The position numbers and the translations under genes were made by a program. The notes under the pieces are model-generated. The model was not told the origin of the DNA and did no database searches. It saw only the letters and a program-made list of their open reading frames with translations. From Bacilli bacterium (GTDB taxonomy: Bacteria; Bacillota_I; Bacilli_A; RF39; UBA660), in the NCBI GenBank assembly GCA_017398945.1, contig JAFQES010000018.1:1-64000 (forward strand): a DNA stretch of 64,000 nucleotides, given 5' to 3'. The stretch's first letter is position 1. Every line of letters begins with the position of its first letter. Shown piece after piece: positions 41,018-48,991 of the stretch.

Positions 41018-41473
41018 TTATTTATCAAATCCATATTCTGTATAATTATTGTTATTTAAATAACCTTCAATCATTATTTTTCGCGTATCAGATAAATCTT
41101 TTGGTAAATCATCTATTTTAAACCAACTTAAATCACTACATTTATTTGGCTCCATAATCTTGGGAATACCTTCAAATTTATCTGTACTATAACAAACCTG
41201 GATATAATCGTTTTTTTGATACTTAGCATGCATTAAGTTAACAAACATTAAATCTTCCGGTTTAATTACAATACCAAGTTCTTCTTTCGTTTCGCGAATC
41301 ATTGCTTCAGTTAGCGATTCATTAACTTCTAAGTGACCAGTACAAGACACATCATACTCACCATCAATTATTCCCGTATTTTGTCTTTTTTGTAGCAAGA
41401 CATATTCTTGATTGTTTTCATATTTAGTTAAAATCAAAAATACTGCACATTTTATCATATATCTTTCTTTCAT
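41018..41473 (-). CDS. NUDIX hydrolase
   Basis: 151 residues with a NUDIX box: GHLEVNESLTEAMIRETKEELGI (family GX5EX7REUXEEXGU), about residues 41-63. The surrounding pattern, VLLQKRQNTGIIDGEYDVSCTGH, resembles house-cleaning NUDIX enzymes acting on nucleotide or isoprenoid diphosphates; the substrate cannot be told. GAGG precedes the ATG. It may be co-transcribed with ddl, 44 bases away. Confidence 0.88.
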   Translation of the reverse strand: MKERYMIKCAVFLILTKYENNQEYVLLQKRQNTGIIDGEYDVSCTGHLEVNESLTEAMIRETKEELGIVIKPEDLMFVNLMHAKYQKNDYIQVCYSTDKFEGIPKIMEPNKCSDLSWFKIDDLPKDLSDTRKIMIEGYLNNNNYTEYGFDK

Positions 41474-41548
41474 AAATACCTCTTATTTTCTTAGTATAAC
41501 ATAGTTTAAAAACATTTAATACTGGCCATATTAAAAATGGTGATACAA

Positions 41549-43009
41549 TTGAAAAATAAAAGTATATGGTCAGATTTTAAAAAAACTAAAAATTATCCAA
41601 AGTTAGACAATGACATTACAACTGACGTTCTGATTATAGGTGGAGGCATTACAGGACTTAGCGTTGCTTACCATTTAGCTAACAGCAATTTAAAAGTTTG
41701 TCTAGTTGAAAAAAATAAATTAGGTCAAGCCGTTACAAGTAAAACTACTGGGAAACTTACCTATCTTCAAGAAAATATTTACTCTAAATTAAATGTTTTT
41801 CATAATATAGATACATCCAAATTATATTTAGAATCTCAAGTCGATGCCATTAACTTAGTTAAAGAGATTGTTGAAAAAGAAAAAATCAATTGTGATTTAG
41901 AAAAAGTTCAATCATATGTCTTTACTAACGATGAAAATTATAGTTTGGATAAAGAAAAAGAAATCTTAAAGCAATTGAATATCAAATTTAAAGAAACTAA
42001 TGTTTTACCAAATAAAGATAAAGTTAAAGATGCTTTTTATGTAGAAGATACTTATGTATTTCATCCCTTAAAATATATATATTCTCTTGCTGAAGTTTGT
42101 CAAAAGAAAAAAATTGCTATATATGAAAACACCAAAATAGTATCTATAGAAAAAGAAGATAATTGCCATATATGTGAAACTCCAAGTAATATTATTAAAG
42201 CTAAATATGTTGTCTTAGCACTACACTATCCTTATTTTTTATCCCCATTTTGGATGCCATTAAAAAGTTATATCGAAAAATCATATATCGAAGCTTTTGA
42301 AGCAGATAAAAATTACGTTTTTAGTTCTATTAATACTTACCAACCTTCTATATCAACGAGATATCACAGTGATAATAATAAAAACTATCAAATATATTTA
42401 ACTAACTCCCATAATCTATGTGTTAAAAATAATGAAAAAGAAAACTTTAAAAATTTAAGAAAAGCTAAAAATGCTAATCCCGACTATTTATGGTCTAATA
42501 TGGATATTATGACTGCTGATTTTCTTCCTTTTATAGGTTCGCTCAAAAATGATAAAACATTGTTTTTAGCTACTGGCTATAATACTTGGGGAATGACTAA
42601 TGGATCTTTAGCTGGTAAAATAATTAGCGATCTTATTTTAAGAATACCTAACAAGTACACAAAATTATTTAATCCAAATCGCAAAATAAATTTTGGTAAA
42701 GTTGTTAACTTTCCAGTTATTTTAACAAGTAATGCTTATTCATTTTTAAAATCCAAAATATCTAAACAAAAACCTTGGTATTCTCCTAATGTTAAATTTG
42801 AAAATAGAAACGGCAAAGAAATAGCAATTTATATTGATGAAAATAAAAAAGAACATATCGTCTATAATATATGTCCTCATTTAAAATGTAGTTTAATCTT
42901 TAATGAAGTTGAAAAAACTTGGGATTGTCCTTGCCATGGATCAAGATTTGATATAGATGGTAATTCAATCGAAGGTCCAAGTAACTACAATATTACTTAT
43001 AAAGAATGA
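41549..43009 (+). CDS. FAD-dependent oxidoreductase with C-terminal Rieske domain (YhfW-like)
   Basis: 486 residues. The N-terminal FAD-binding fold has VLIIGGGITGLSVAYHLA (about residue 29) and KTTGKLTYLQ; LFLATGYNTWGMTNGSLAGKII is the C-terminal FAD contact of DAO-type oxidases. The last ~90 residues form a Rieske domain: CPHLKCSL and CPCHGSRFD provide the Cys-His ligands of a [2Fe-2S] cluster (CxH...CxxH). Similar fusions occur in Bacillus (YhfW); the substrate is unknown. A TTG at 41549 was preferred to an ATG 12 bases upstream because GGTGAT ends four bases before it. Confidence 0.87.
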   Translation: MKNKSIWSDFKKTKNYPKLDNDITTDVLIIGGGITGLSVAYHLANSNLKVCLVEKNKLGQAVTSKTTGKLTYLQENIYSKLNVFHNIDTSKLYLESQVDAINLVKEIVEKEKINCDLEKVQSYVFTNDENYSLDKEKEILKQLNIKFKETNVLPNKDKVKDAFYVEDTYVFHPLKYIYSLAEVCQKKKIAIYENTKIVSIEKEDNCHICETPSNIIKAKYVVLALHYPYFLSPFWMPLKSYIEKSYIEAFEADKNYVFSSINTYQPSISTRYHSDNNKNYQIYLTNSHNLCVKNNEKENFKNLRKAKNANPDYLWSNMDIMTADFLPFIGSLKNDKTLFLATGYNTWGMTNGSLAGKIISDLILRIPNKYTKLFNPNRKINFGKVVNFPVILTSNAYSFLKSKISKQKPWYSPNVKFENRNGKEIAIYIDENKKEHIVYNICPHLKCSLIFNEVEKTWDCPCHGSRFDIDGNSIEGPSNYNITYKE

Positions 43010-43030
43010 ATTTTAATATTCATTTTTTTA
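43003..43030. terminator. Terminator between the FAD/Rieske gene and 43020-43646
   Basis: GAATGAAT, loop, ATATTCATT and seven T on the + strand; A-rich on the other side, between convergent genes. Confidence 0.6.
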
Positions 43031-43646
43031 ATGCATTGTATGGCCTTAATAATCTTTGATAACTACCATCAGGCATTTCTATAATTTCTTCAGAAATATA
43101 ATCAACATCTTTAGTAGGTAAAGCCCGTAACTCTTTAAATTTTCCATAACCTAAATATTCTACTTTACCTCTTTTTTCTATATAATATCCTTCTGTTAAA
43201 AATTTCTCAAATTCTTTGTCTGGATTCTTACTTGATGTAATTATAACTTTTTGTTTAGAACATCCTAATAATGTATACCCATAACATCTAATCAAAAAAT
43301 CTAAAATAATATCGCCTAATAACATAGCATAATTAATATCACTCGGTTTTACTGAAACTTTATCAATATAATTATATTTTAAATACATTTCTGCTTGATT
43401 ACATTGTTGATGTAAAAAAAAGCAAAAATTATCAACCTCAAAAAATTTAGAAACAAATTCAGTTTTATAATAATATTTTATACAAAATAAATAAAAATCA
43501 TCTTGCAATTGTTGATTGTTCATAATTAATTTTGAAAAAAACTTTAATACAATTATTTCATGAGGAACATTTATTCCATTCAGTTTATAGCTACCATATG
43601 TATGATAAATAAGTTTGTCATGAGCATTTCCACCCAACAACTCCAT
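43020..43646 (-). CDS. Uncharacterised protein
   Basis: 208 residues, soluble, with aromatic-rich helical segments (FYLFCIKYYYKTEFVSKFFEV) and a C-terminal β-like part with EMPDGSYQRLLRPYNALKK. No membrane helix, signal peptide or catalytic motif recognised. GAGGTGAT precedes the ATG, and the gene is flanked by terminators or AT-rich gaps, so it is probably a single-gene unit. Confidence 0.6.
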   Translation of the reverse strand: MELLGGNAHDKLIYHTYGSYKLNGINVPHEIIVLKFFSKLIMNNQQLQDDFYLFCIKYYYKTEFVSKFFEVDNFCFFLHQQCNQAEMYLKYNYIDKVSVKPSDINYAMLLGDIILDFLIRCYGYTLLGCSKQKVIITSSKNPDKEFEKFLTEGYYIEKRGKVEYLGYGKFKELRALPTKDVDYISEEIIEMPDGSYQRLLRPYNALKK

Positions 43647-43729
43647 AGTATCACCTCAATTTATTTTTTATAATACCATAATATAAGCTTTATTTACAAT
43701 AAAAAATACCTACTCATTTATTAAATAAA

Positions 43730-44386
43730 TTATTTTTCCATTTCTAAATTTTTTTGAATATTGATTATCATAAAAAGTCCCATACCCATTATGATTAGAC
43801 TTACACCCATTCCCGTATAACCATTAACATTAGCTAAATCATACTCGCTAACATAAGTATCTAAAAGCACTACTTGGGTTAAGACAATTGATGTTAATGC
43901 ATTAGCAAAGTTTGTTATTTTAACGGATTTAATAATTGGATTGTCATCCTTTTTATATTTAATCATTCCTGAAATAGCCCACCCAACTTGCCAAAAGGCA
44001 TTTAAAGCTACTAAATATGTTAAATATTCATGCATCGTTGTATTTGTTCCTTTATAATACATATAAACACTAACAAAGAAATACATAATTCCTAAAATAA
44101 TTAATAATATCCCATTATGTAAATAATTCTTATATCCTATTTCTTTCTTTACTTTTTCACTTGTTGTACTTCTTTTTAATCCATATGCTTTAATAGAAAA
44201 AAATCTAGCTAAAGATAAAACGGTTAAAAAACAGGCATTTACAAAAAACCATAATGATGGAATTGTAAAAGCAAATCCAAACTTAACTATTGCCAATAAA
44301 ATATTTATTAAAGTTGCAATAATTAGTAATAACATCGTTTTATCTTGTTTCTCTAGATTTAAAATTTCTTGAAATAACTTTTTCAC
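43730..44386 (-). CDS. Polytopic membrane protein of the TetR-controlled operon
   Basis: 218 residues with about six membrane helices (for example TMLLLIIATLINILLAIVKFGFAF and GYTGMGVSLIIMGMGLFMIIN). The N-terminal helix FQEILNLEKQDKTM is charged. The start is a GTG overlapping the stop of the 131-residue gene (TAGTG). It is the last gene of a three-gene operon with the 91-residue and 131-residue proteins, beneath a divergent TetR gene. Family not recognised; a transporter or membrane sensor is possible. Confidence 0.7.
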   Translation of the reverse strand: MKKLFQEILNLEKQDKTMLLLIIATLINILLAIVKFGFAFTIPSLWFFVNACFLTVLSLARFFSIKAYGLKRSTTSEKVKKEIGYKNYLHNGILLIILGIMYFFVSVYMYYKGTNTTMHEYLTYLVALNAFWQVGWAISGMIKYKKDDNPIIKSVKITNFANALTSIVLTQVVLLDTYVSEYDLANVNGYTGMGVSLIIMGMGLFMIINIQKNLEMEK

Positions 44387-44781
44387 TATTTATCAGAGTT
44401 TTTGATATAAGAATAAATTGGATAATTTAAAACACAAATAATTAATCCTACTACTCCAGTAATAATTCCGACAAGCATATCCATACGACTTGCTTCTCCC
44501 ACCATTACTTTACTCATTCCAAATCCCATGATTAAAGATCCAACAACTCCAATTACCCAAGTAAGAACAAGTCCCCAGTTAATTGGTCCATGTGGTTTTC
44601 TTGGATGATCTTTTCGATAAACTGGAATAATGTATAGTAAAATTATAAATCCGATGGCTGTAGTTATAACACCTGGTGTAAATAAATTCCACTCAGGTAG
44701 TAAACACATACACATTCCTATTGCAAAAACTAATCCACCAATAGTTCCTAAAATAATTTCTAATAATGTTTCTTTTTTCAT
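44386..44781 (-). CDS. Small polytopic membrane protein of the TetR-controlled operon
   Basis: 131 residues, four predicted membrane helices: IILGTIGGLVFAIGMCMCLL, GVITTAIGFIILLYIIPV, GLVLTWVIGVVGSLIMGFG and MLVGIITGVVGLIICVLNY, with short polar loops (YRKDHPRKPHGP). GGAG precedes the ATG. No motif known. It is coupled by overlapping stop and start to the following membrane gene. Confidence 0.7.
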   Translation of the reverse strand: MKKETLLEIILGTIGGLVFAIGMCMCLLPEWNLFTPGVITTAIGFIILLYIIPVYRKDHPRKPHGPINWGLVLTWVIGVVGSLIMGFGMSKVMVGEASRMDMLVGIITGVVGLIICVLNYPIYSYIKNSDK

Positions 44782-44799
44782 TTAATTTAACTCCTTTTA

Positions 44800-45075
44800 T
44801 TAAATACCATATTTTTCTTTAATTTCTGCTTGAATTTCTTCCGTAGTTTTTGTAGTTTTTGCTACTTGAGCAGCTTGCTTTTCTTGTAATTCTTTTTGAT
44901 CTTTAGCAATTCTTTCTTTAGCTTCTTCAGTAGTTTCACCATCTTTTTTTAAGAAAGTATCGACAAACTTATCTTCGATTTTTTTGTAACCACCTACAAC
45001 AGCATCTTCTACCTTTTGATATCCTCCTACAACAGCTTTTTCAATTTTTTCATTAGCATCTACAAACTTTGACAT
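44800..45075 (-). CDS. Small charged repeat protein, first gene of the TetR-controlled operon
   Basis: 91 residues, highly charged, with near repeats of EKAVVGGYQKVEDAVVGGY and KKIEDKFVDTF, then a Glu/Lys-rich helical C terminus (RIAKDQKELQEKQAAQVAK). Likely a coiled-coil or amphipathic-helix protein, comparable to phasins in style. ATG 45075 follows AAAGGA. It lies behind the TTGTTT/TATACT promoter and TetR-type operator. Confidence 0.65.
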   Translation of the reverse strand: MSKFVDANEKIEKAVVGGYQKVEDAVVGGYKKIEDKFVDTFLKKDGETTEEAKERIAKDQKELQEKQAAQVAKTTKTTEEIQAEIKEKYGI

Positions 45076-45098
45076 ATAATTTCCTTTCTTTCTATAAA

Positions 45099-45180
45099 AC
45101 GACACTTGTCGTCTTAATACATTTTTAGTATAATAAACTTGATTTATAAAAACAATCATCAATTTTCCAACATTTGTTGG
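45099..45180. promoter_or_regulatory. Divergent overlapping promoters with two operator palindromes
   Basis: Minus-strand promoter for the membrane operon: TTGTTT (45150-45155), 17 bases, TATACT (45127-45132). Plus-strand promoter for tetR: TTGTCG (45106-45111), 17 bases, TATAAT (45129-45134). The -10 boxes overlap on opposite strands. Palindrome 1, ACGACACTTGTCGT (45099-45112), covers the tetR -35 and lies after the operon start point. Palindrome 2, CCAACATTTGTTGG (45167-45180), lies between the tetR start point and its ATG. One regulator could control both directions. Confidence 0.7.
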
Positions 45181-45195
45181 ATTAATGGAGGAACT

Positions 45196-45735
45196 ATGAA
45201 TATAGTAAATAATAAAAGAAAAAAAGATTCGCAAACAAAAATTCAAAGAGCTTTTGTTGAATTAATTCAATTTAAAGCAATAAACGAAATAACAATTTCA
45301 GATATATGTCAAAAAGCTAATTTAAATAGATCTACTTTTTATAGCAATTACTTAGATATATATGATTTAGCAGACAAAATAAGAGATGAATTATTTCAAG
45401 ATGTATTAGCATTATATCCAGAAGAAACTAAAGAAAAAAAACATTCTTATGACTTCTTAAGACTTTTTAGACATATTAAAGAAAATCAATTATTTTATAA
45501 AACTTATTTTAAATTAAACTATGATAATGACACAGACTTTTTTAAAGAAATGATTGACGATAGTGAATTTGAAAGATTTTATAAAAATAAAGATCATCTA
45601 AAGTATCATATTACTTTTTTCAGACATGGCTTAAATGCCGTTATAAAGTCTTGGCTTTATAATGGCTGTCAAGAAAGTCCAGAAGAAATTGAAGAAATAA
45701 TTAAAGAAGAATATCAAGTAAAAAAATATATTTAA
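45196..45735 (+). CDS. TetR/AcrR-family transcriptional regulator
   Basis: 179 residues. The N-terminal helix-turn-helix is typical: TKIQRAFVELIQFKAINEITISDICQKANLNRSTFYSNYLDIYDL, shown in outline (about 12-56), followed by an all-helical ligand-binding domain. It is divergently transcribed from the membrane operon and is the obvious regulator of the shared promoter region. ATG 45196 follows GGAGG. The inducer is unknown. Confidence 0.88.
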   Translation: MNIVNNKRKKDSQTKIQRAFVELIQFKAINEITISDICQKANLNRSTFYSNYLDIYDLADKIRDELFQDVLALYPEETKEKKHSYDFLRLFRHIKENQLFYKTYFKLNYDNDTDFFKEMIDDSEFERFYKNKDHLKYHITFFRHGLNAVIKSWLYNGCQESPEEIEEIIKEEYQVKKYI

Positions 45736-45766
45736 AAAGGAAAACTAAATTTTAGCTTTCCTTTTA
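45734..45766. terminator. Bidirectional terminator between tetR and the lipoprotein gene
   Basis: AAAAGGAAAACTAAA and TTTAGCTTTCCTTTT arms, at the junction of convergent genes. Confidence 0.7.
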
Positions 45767-45775
45767 ATTTGGTTA

Positions 45776-46237
45776 TTATTTACAAGTAGCACCAACATCA
45801 GCCAACTCTTTTTCAGCAGTTTCAATGTTCATATCTGCACCGGTAAAATCCATTCCAATTTTCTTAAGAACTTCAGCATCAGCTTTATTAATATCAGCAT
45901 TGATAGTAACTGTTAGTTTTTCTTGAATATTAATATTAATATTTAAACCATCATATGTATAACTGTCTAAACCTAAACTGTCAAACACACTTGTTTTAAT
46001 TTGTTCTTTTTGATTATTGTCTAAAACATCAAAACTTTCTACGCCAAACATCTCACTGTCAAACGCCATTATTAAATCAACTTTATCAACATTTTCCCCA
46101 TCTGTTGCTGTTAACACAAAAGTTTCCTCAATATTTTCTTCGTTCATGGTACAAGTTTTCGTAACACTTTTTTCTCCACAACCACAAAGCAAAAAAACCA
46201 TAACCAAAGTTAATATTATTCTATACATTTTTTTCAT
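45776..46237 (-). CDS. DUF1307/YehR-like lipoprotein
   Basis: 153 residues: signal peptide MKKMYRIILTLVMVFLLCGC with lipobox LLCG; the Cys should be lipid-modified and the protein held on the outer face of the membrane. The rest is a small α/β domain (TKTCTMNEENIEETFVLTATD, GLNININ, ELADVGATCK) similar to YehR lipoproteins. Two Cys besides the lipid-bearing one may pair. Function unknown. ATG 46237 follows GGAGGTGAAATT. Confidence 0.75.
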   Translation of the reverse strand: MKKMYRIILTLVMVFLLCGCGEKSVTKTCTMNEENIEETFVLTATDGENVDKVDLIMAFDSEMFGVESFDVLDNNQKEQIKTSVFDSLGLDSYTYDGLNININIQEKLTVTINADINKADAEVLKKIGMDFTGADMNIETAEKELADVGATCK

Positions 46238-46391
46238 AATTTCACCTCCAACCATTATATATTTTAATTATATAAATATATAATTTTATTGTCAATAAAC
46301 AACATTTCTTAATTTGTATTTAATTTAACAAAATTATTTTTCTTATTTTTAGAAAACTAGAAATCATTATTGCCTGATAAAAAATATATTT

Positions 46392-46769
46392 CTAATTAAA
46401 TGCTATCTCTACATCAATTTGTTCATCTTTTATAATTATATATAAAAATATAAAACCACTTATAGTAACAAATAACGATCCAATAAAAGATAAAAAAGTT
46501 AAATTCTTTTTATTTTCCGGATCAAATGGCTTTAGTTTTTTTACATCATTAAAAGAATCATTTAAAAAATAAAGATAAATAATTATGAGAATAACAAATA
46601 TGAATATCATTAGATTACGATATTTCTCTTTACTATTTAAATCATTAAAAATAAAATATTTTCTCTCAAGGCTATTAGCTATCCAACTTAAAACAATTAT
46701 CCCTATATAAATAAGCCATATGAAATCTTCGTTTTTTAATTGCCTTAATCTTTCTGCTAAATCATCCAT
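46392..46769 (-). CDS. Membrane protein of unknown function
   Basis: 125 residues with three predicted membrane helices (FIWLIYIGIIVLSWIANSL, LMIFIFVILIIIYLYFL, FIGSLFVTISGFIFLYIII). Motifs KLKPFDPENKKNL and MDDLAERLRQL frame the helices. The ribosome site before the ATG is weak. I do not recognise a family. It lies just downstream of the LigD-like gene in the same direction. Confidence 0.65.
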   Translation of the reverse strand: MDDLAERLRQLKNEDFIWLIYIGIIVLSWIANSLERKYFIFNDLNSKEKYRNLMIFIFVILIIIYLYFLNDSFNDVKKLKPFDPENKKNLTFLSFIGSLFVTISGFIFLYIIIKDEQIDVEIAFN

Positions 46770-46807
46770 ATTAAAATTTATGACATAAAAATAATTACAT
46801 ACTAAAT

Positions 46808-48205
46808 TTATTTAAAAAAGTTTTGCCAGGGATCTCTCTCCTTAATTTTTTTTAAAGCTTTTTTTAAAGTGATTTCATTAGGTTTTATTTTATCTAATTC
46901 ATTCCATGCTATAGGCATTGATATAGTAGCCCCAGGGCGAGCTCTAAGTGAATATGGCGCGATACTTGTTGCTCCTTTTGTATTACGAACCCAATCAATA
47001 AAAATTTTATTTTTCCGATTGGCTTTTCTAATATTACTTGTATATTTATCTGGCCATTTGGCTTCCATTAACTCAGCAATATTTTTAGCAATATCCCGAA
47101 ATTCTTCCCAAGTAACATCATCAACTTTCACTAAAATATGATAACCTTTTCCACCACTAGTTTTTAAATATGATTTTAATTTTAATTCATCTAAAATGCT
47201 TTTTAAATCTTTTACACCATCTCTTAATTTCTTCAAACTTAAATTTTCATCCGGATCTAAATCAAAAACCATTATATCTGGATGTTCTAAATCAAAAACA
47301 TTACATCCCCAAGTATGAAATTCTATACTATTCATTTGGGCTTCACTTATTAAACCTTTGGTATTTGTTAAATAAAAATAATCATCCTTTTTACCATCAT
47401 CATTTTTTAAATCTATTTTGCAAAAACCTTCTCTTTCGTTTTCAAAATGTTTTTTAAAAAAGCTAGCTTTATCAATACCTTCAGGACATCTAATGGTACT
47501 AAAAAGGCGATATTCTAAATATGGTAACATTCTTTTTGCCACTGCTTCATAATACTTAATTACATCCATTTTAGTTATTTTAGGTTCAGAGTAAATTACT
47601 TTATCAGGATTAGATATTTTTATTCCTTGAACCATATCTTTATCTTTTAATGGACCACTTAAACTTTGAGCTATTTCGCTCATCGTCCTTCCTGTTTTAA
47701 TACTAGTATTTAAAAGTTTTATATCATTATATTCAAAATAATTATCTTGTTCTTTAATCAGCAACCAATTATCTTCTTTAAAATGAACTAAGGTCCACTC
47801 TCCTTTTAATCTTTTTCCTTTCAGGTTAAATTTAAGCATTCCATCTGTAAATCCTTTTTTAACATCATAAATTGGTTCCCAATAACCTTCATCAAATAAC
47901 ATAACAGTTCCTCCACCATATTCTCCTTTTGGAATGATTCCTTCAAAGTTACGATAAGATAGCGGATGATCTTCTACTAATATAGCTAACCTTTTATCTT
48001 TGGGATTATAAGAAGGTCCTTTAGGTACTGCCCAACTTTTTAATACCCCATTCCACTCTAGGCGTAAATCATAATGATCTTTTCTCGCTAAATGATGTTG
48101 CACTACAAATCTTAATTTTTTATTACTATTTTCTTTTTTTCCTTTAGGTTCTTTTGTTTTATTAAAGTTTCTTTTTTTATTATATAATTTTAAATCTTTT
48201 TTCAT
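46808..48205 (-). CDS. LigD-like protein with 3'-phosphoesterase and polymerase/primase domains, no ligase domain
   Basis: 465 residues. The N-terminal phosphoesterase (PE) domain: VQHHLARKDHYDLRLEWNGVLKSWAVPKGP (about 34-63) and EGIIPKGEYGGGTVMLFDEGYW. The C-terminal polymerase/primase domain: DVIKYYEAVAKRMLPYLEYR, VFDLDPDENL (catalytic Asp pair), TSGGKGYHI and SLRARPGATISMPIAW. The ATP-dependent ligase domain found in many LigD proteins is absent. The enzyme could process and fill ends during non-homologous end joining. No Ku gene is in the window, so the pathway is not confirmed. GGGATT precedes the ATG. Confidence 0.88.
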   Translation of the reverse strand: MKKDLKLYNKKRNFNKTKEPKGKKENSNKKLRFVVQHHLARKDHYDLRLEWNGVLKSWAVPKGPSYNPKDKRLAILVEDHPLSYRNFEGIIPKGEYGGGTVMLFDEGYWEPIYDVKKGFTDGMLKFNLKGKRLKGEWTLVHFKEDNWLLIKEQDNYFEYNDIKLLNTSIKTGRTMSEIAQSLSGPLKDKDMVQGIKISNPDKVIYSEPKITKMDVIKYYEAVAKRMLPYLEYRLFSTIRCPEGIDKASFFKKHFENEREGFCKIDLKNDDGKKDDYFYLTNTKGLISEAQMNSIEFHTWGCNVFDLEHPDIMVFDLDPDENLSLKKLRDGVKDLKSILDELKLKSYLKTSGGKGYHILVKVDDVTWEEFRDIAKNIAELMEAKWPDKYTSNIRKANRKNKIFIDWVRNTKGATSIAPYSLRARPGATISMPIAWNELDKIKPNEITLKKALKKIKERDPWQNFFK

Positions 48206-48238
48206 ACAATCCCTCTACTAATAATTTGAGATTATATC

Positions 48239-48262
48239 AAAAAAACATACCTAAGTATGTTA
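48239..48262 (-). terminator. Terminator of the XRE regulator gene
   Basis: CATAC, loop, GTATG with a seven-T tract on the - strand. Confidence 0.65.
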
Positions 48263-48264
48263 AT

Positions 48265-48870
48265 TTATTTTTTTAAAACTTTTTTACTCCAACTTTTTTC
48301 ACCACATTTTGGACATTTTAATTTTCTTGTCCACCCCATATGCATTGATATAAGGATTTGTTTGTATGTAGCAACATATTTATGATGACACTTAGAACAT
48401 TCATAATATCCGGCTTCTTTTTCAATTATAAAAGCAAATATAATAGCTGTTAGTAATATTATAGAAGCACCACCAATTAAAATAACCTTAAAAAACTTAT
48501 CGTCTACTACTTCTGAAGTCATTATCATTATAACAAATGCTAGGATACTAATTATTAATAACACAACTTCCAAATCCAGTAATCTTTTATTATTATTTTC
48601 AATTATTTGTTCTAACTCAACTAAATTTTCTTCTGCTTTATTCATATATTCTTTTTCTTTAATTATTTCCCCAGTTAAAAGTTCATTTACTGAAATATCT
48701 AAAATTTTTGCAAGCTCCAACATCAAAGAAGCATCAGGTAAATTTAAACCACGCTCCCATTTAGAAACAGCCCGATCAGAAACACCTAATCTAATTGCAA
48801 TTTGTTCTTGTGTCAACTTTTTGTTTTTTCGACATTGAGCAATAAACTTTCCTATTTTCTCTTGGTTCAT
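48265..48870 (-). CDS. XRE-family regulator with membrane helices and zinc ribbon
   Basis: 201 residues: an N-terminal helix-turn-helix (GKFIAQCRKNKKLTQEQIAIRLGVSDRAVSKWERGLNLPDA, summarised: residues 5-45), two membrane helices (VVLLIISILAFVIMIMT and VILIGGASIILLTAIIFAFII), and a C-terminal zinc ribbon with CSKCHHKYV and CPKCGEKSW. Membrane-bound XRE proteins of this form are common in gut Firmicutes; the target is unknown. ATG 48870 follows AGGAGG; the upstream in-frame start lacks a site. Confidence 0.82.
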   Translation of the reverse strand: MNQEKIGKFIAQCRKNKKLTQEQIAIRLGVSDRAVSKWERGLNLPDASLMLELAKILDISVNELLTGEIIKEKEYMNKAEENLVELEQIIENNNKRLLDLEVVLLIISILAFVIMIMTSEVVDDKFFKVILIGGASIILLTAIIFAFIIEKEAGYYECSKCHHKYVATYKQILISMHMGWTRKLKCPKCGEKSWSKKVLKK

Positions 48871-48962
48871 AATTTTTCCTCCTAGTAATAAGTTAGCAAA
48901 ACCAGCAAAATAATTACACATACCTTTGGTTGAGTTTATTTTAACATTTTTTTAAACAAAAG

Positions 48963-48986
48963 AAAAAGCAGTTATTTTTAACTGCT
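48963..48986 (-). terminator. Terminator of the dehydrogenase gene
   Basis: AGCAGTTA, AAAA loop, TAACTGCT then a T-rich tract on the - strand. Confidence 0.75.
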
Positions 48987-48991
48987 ACTTA

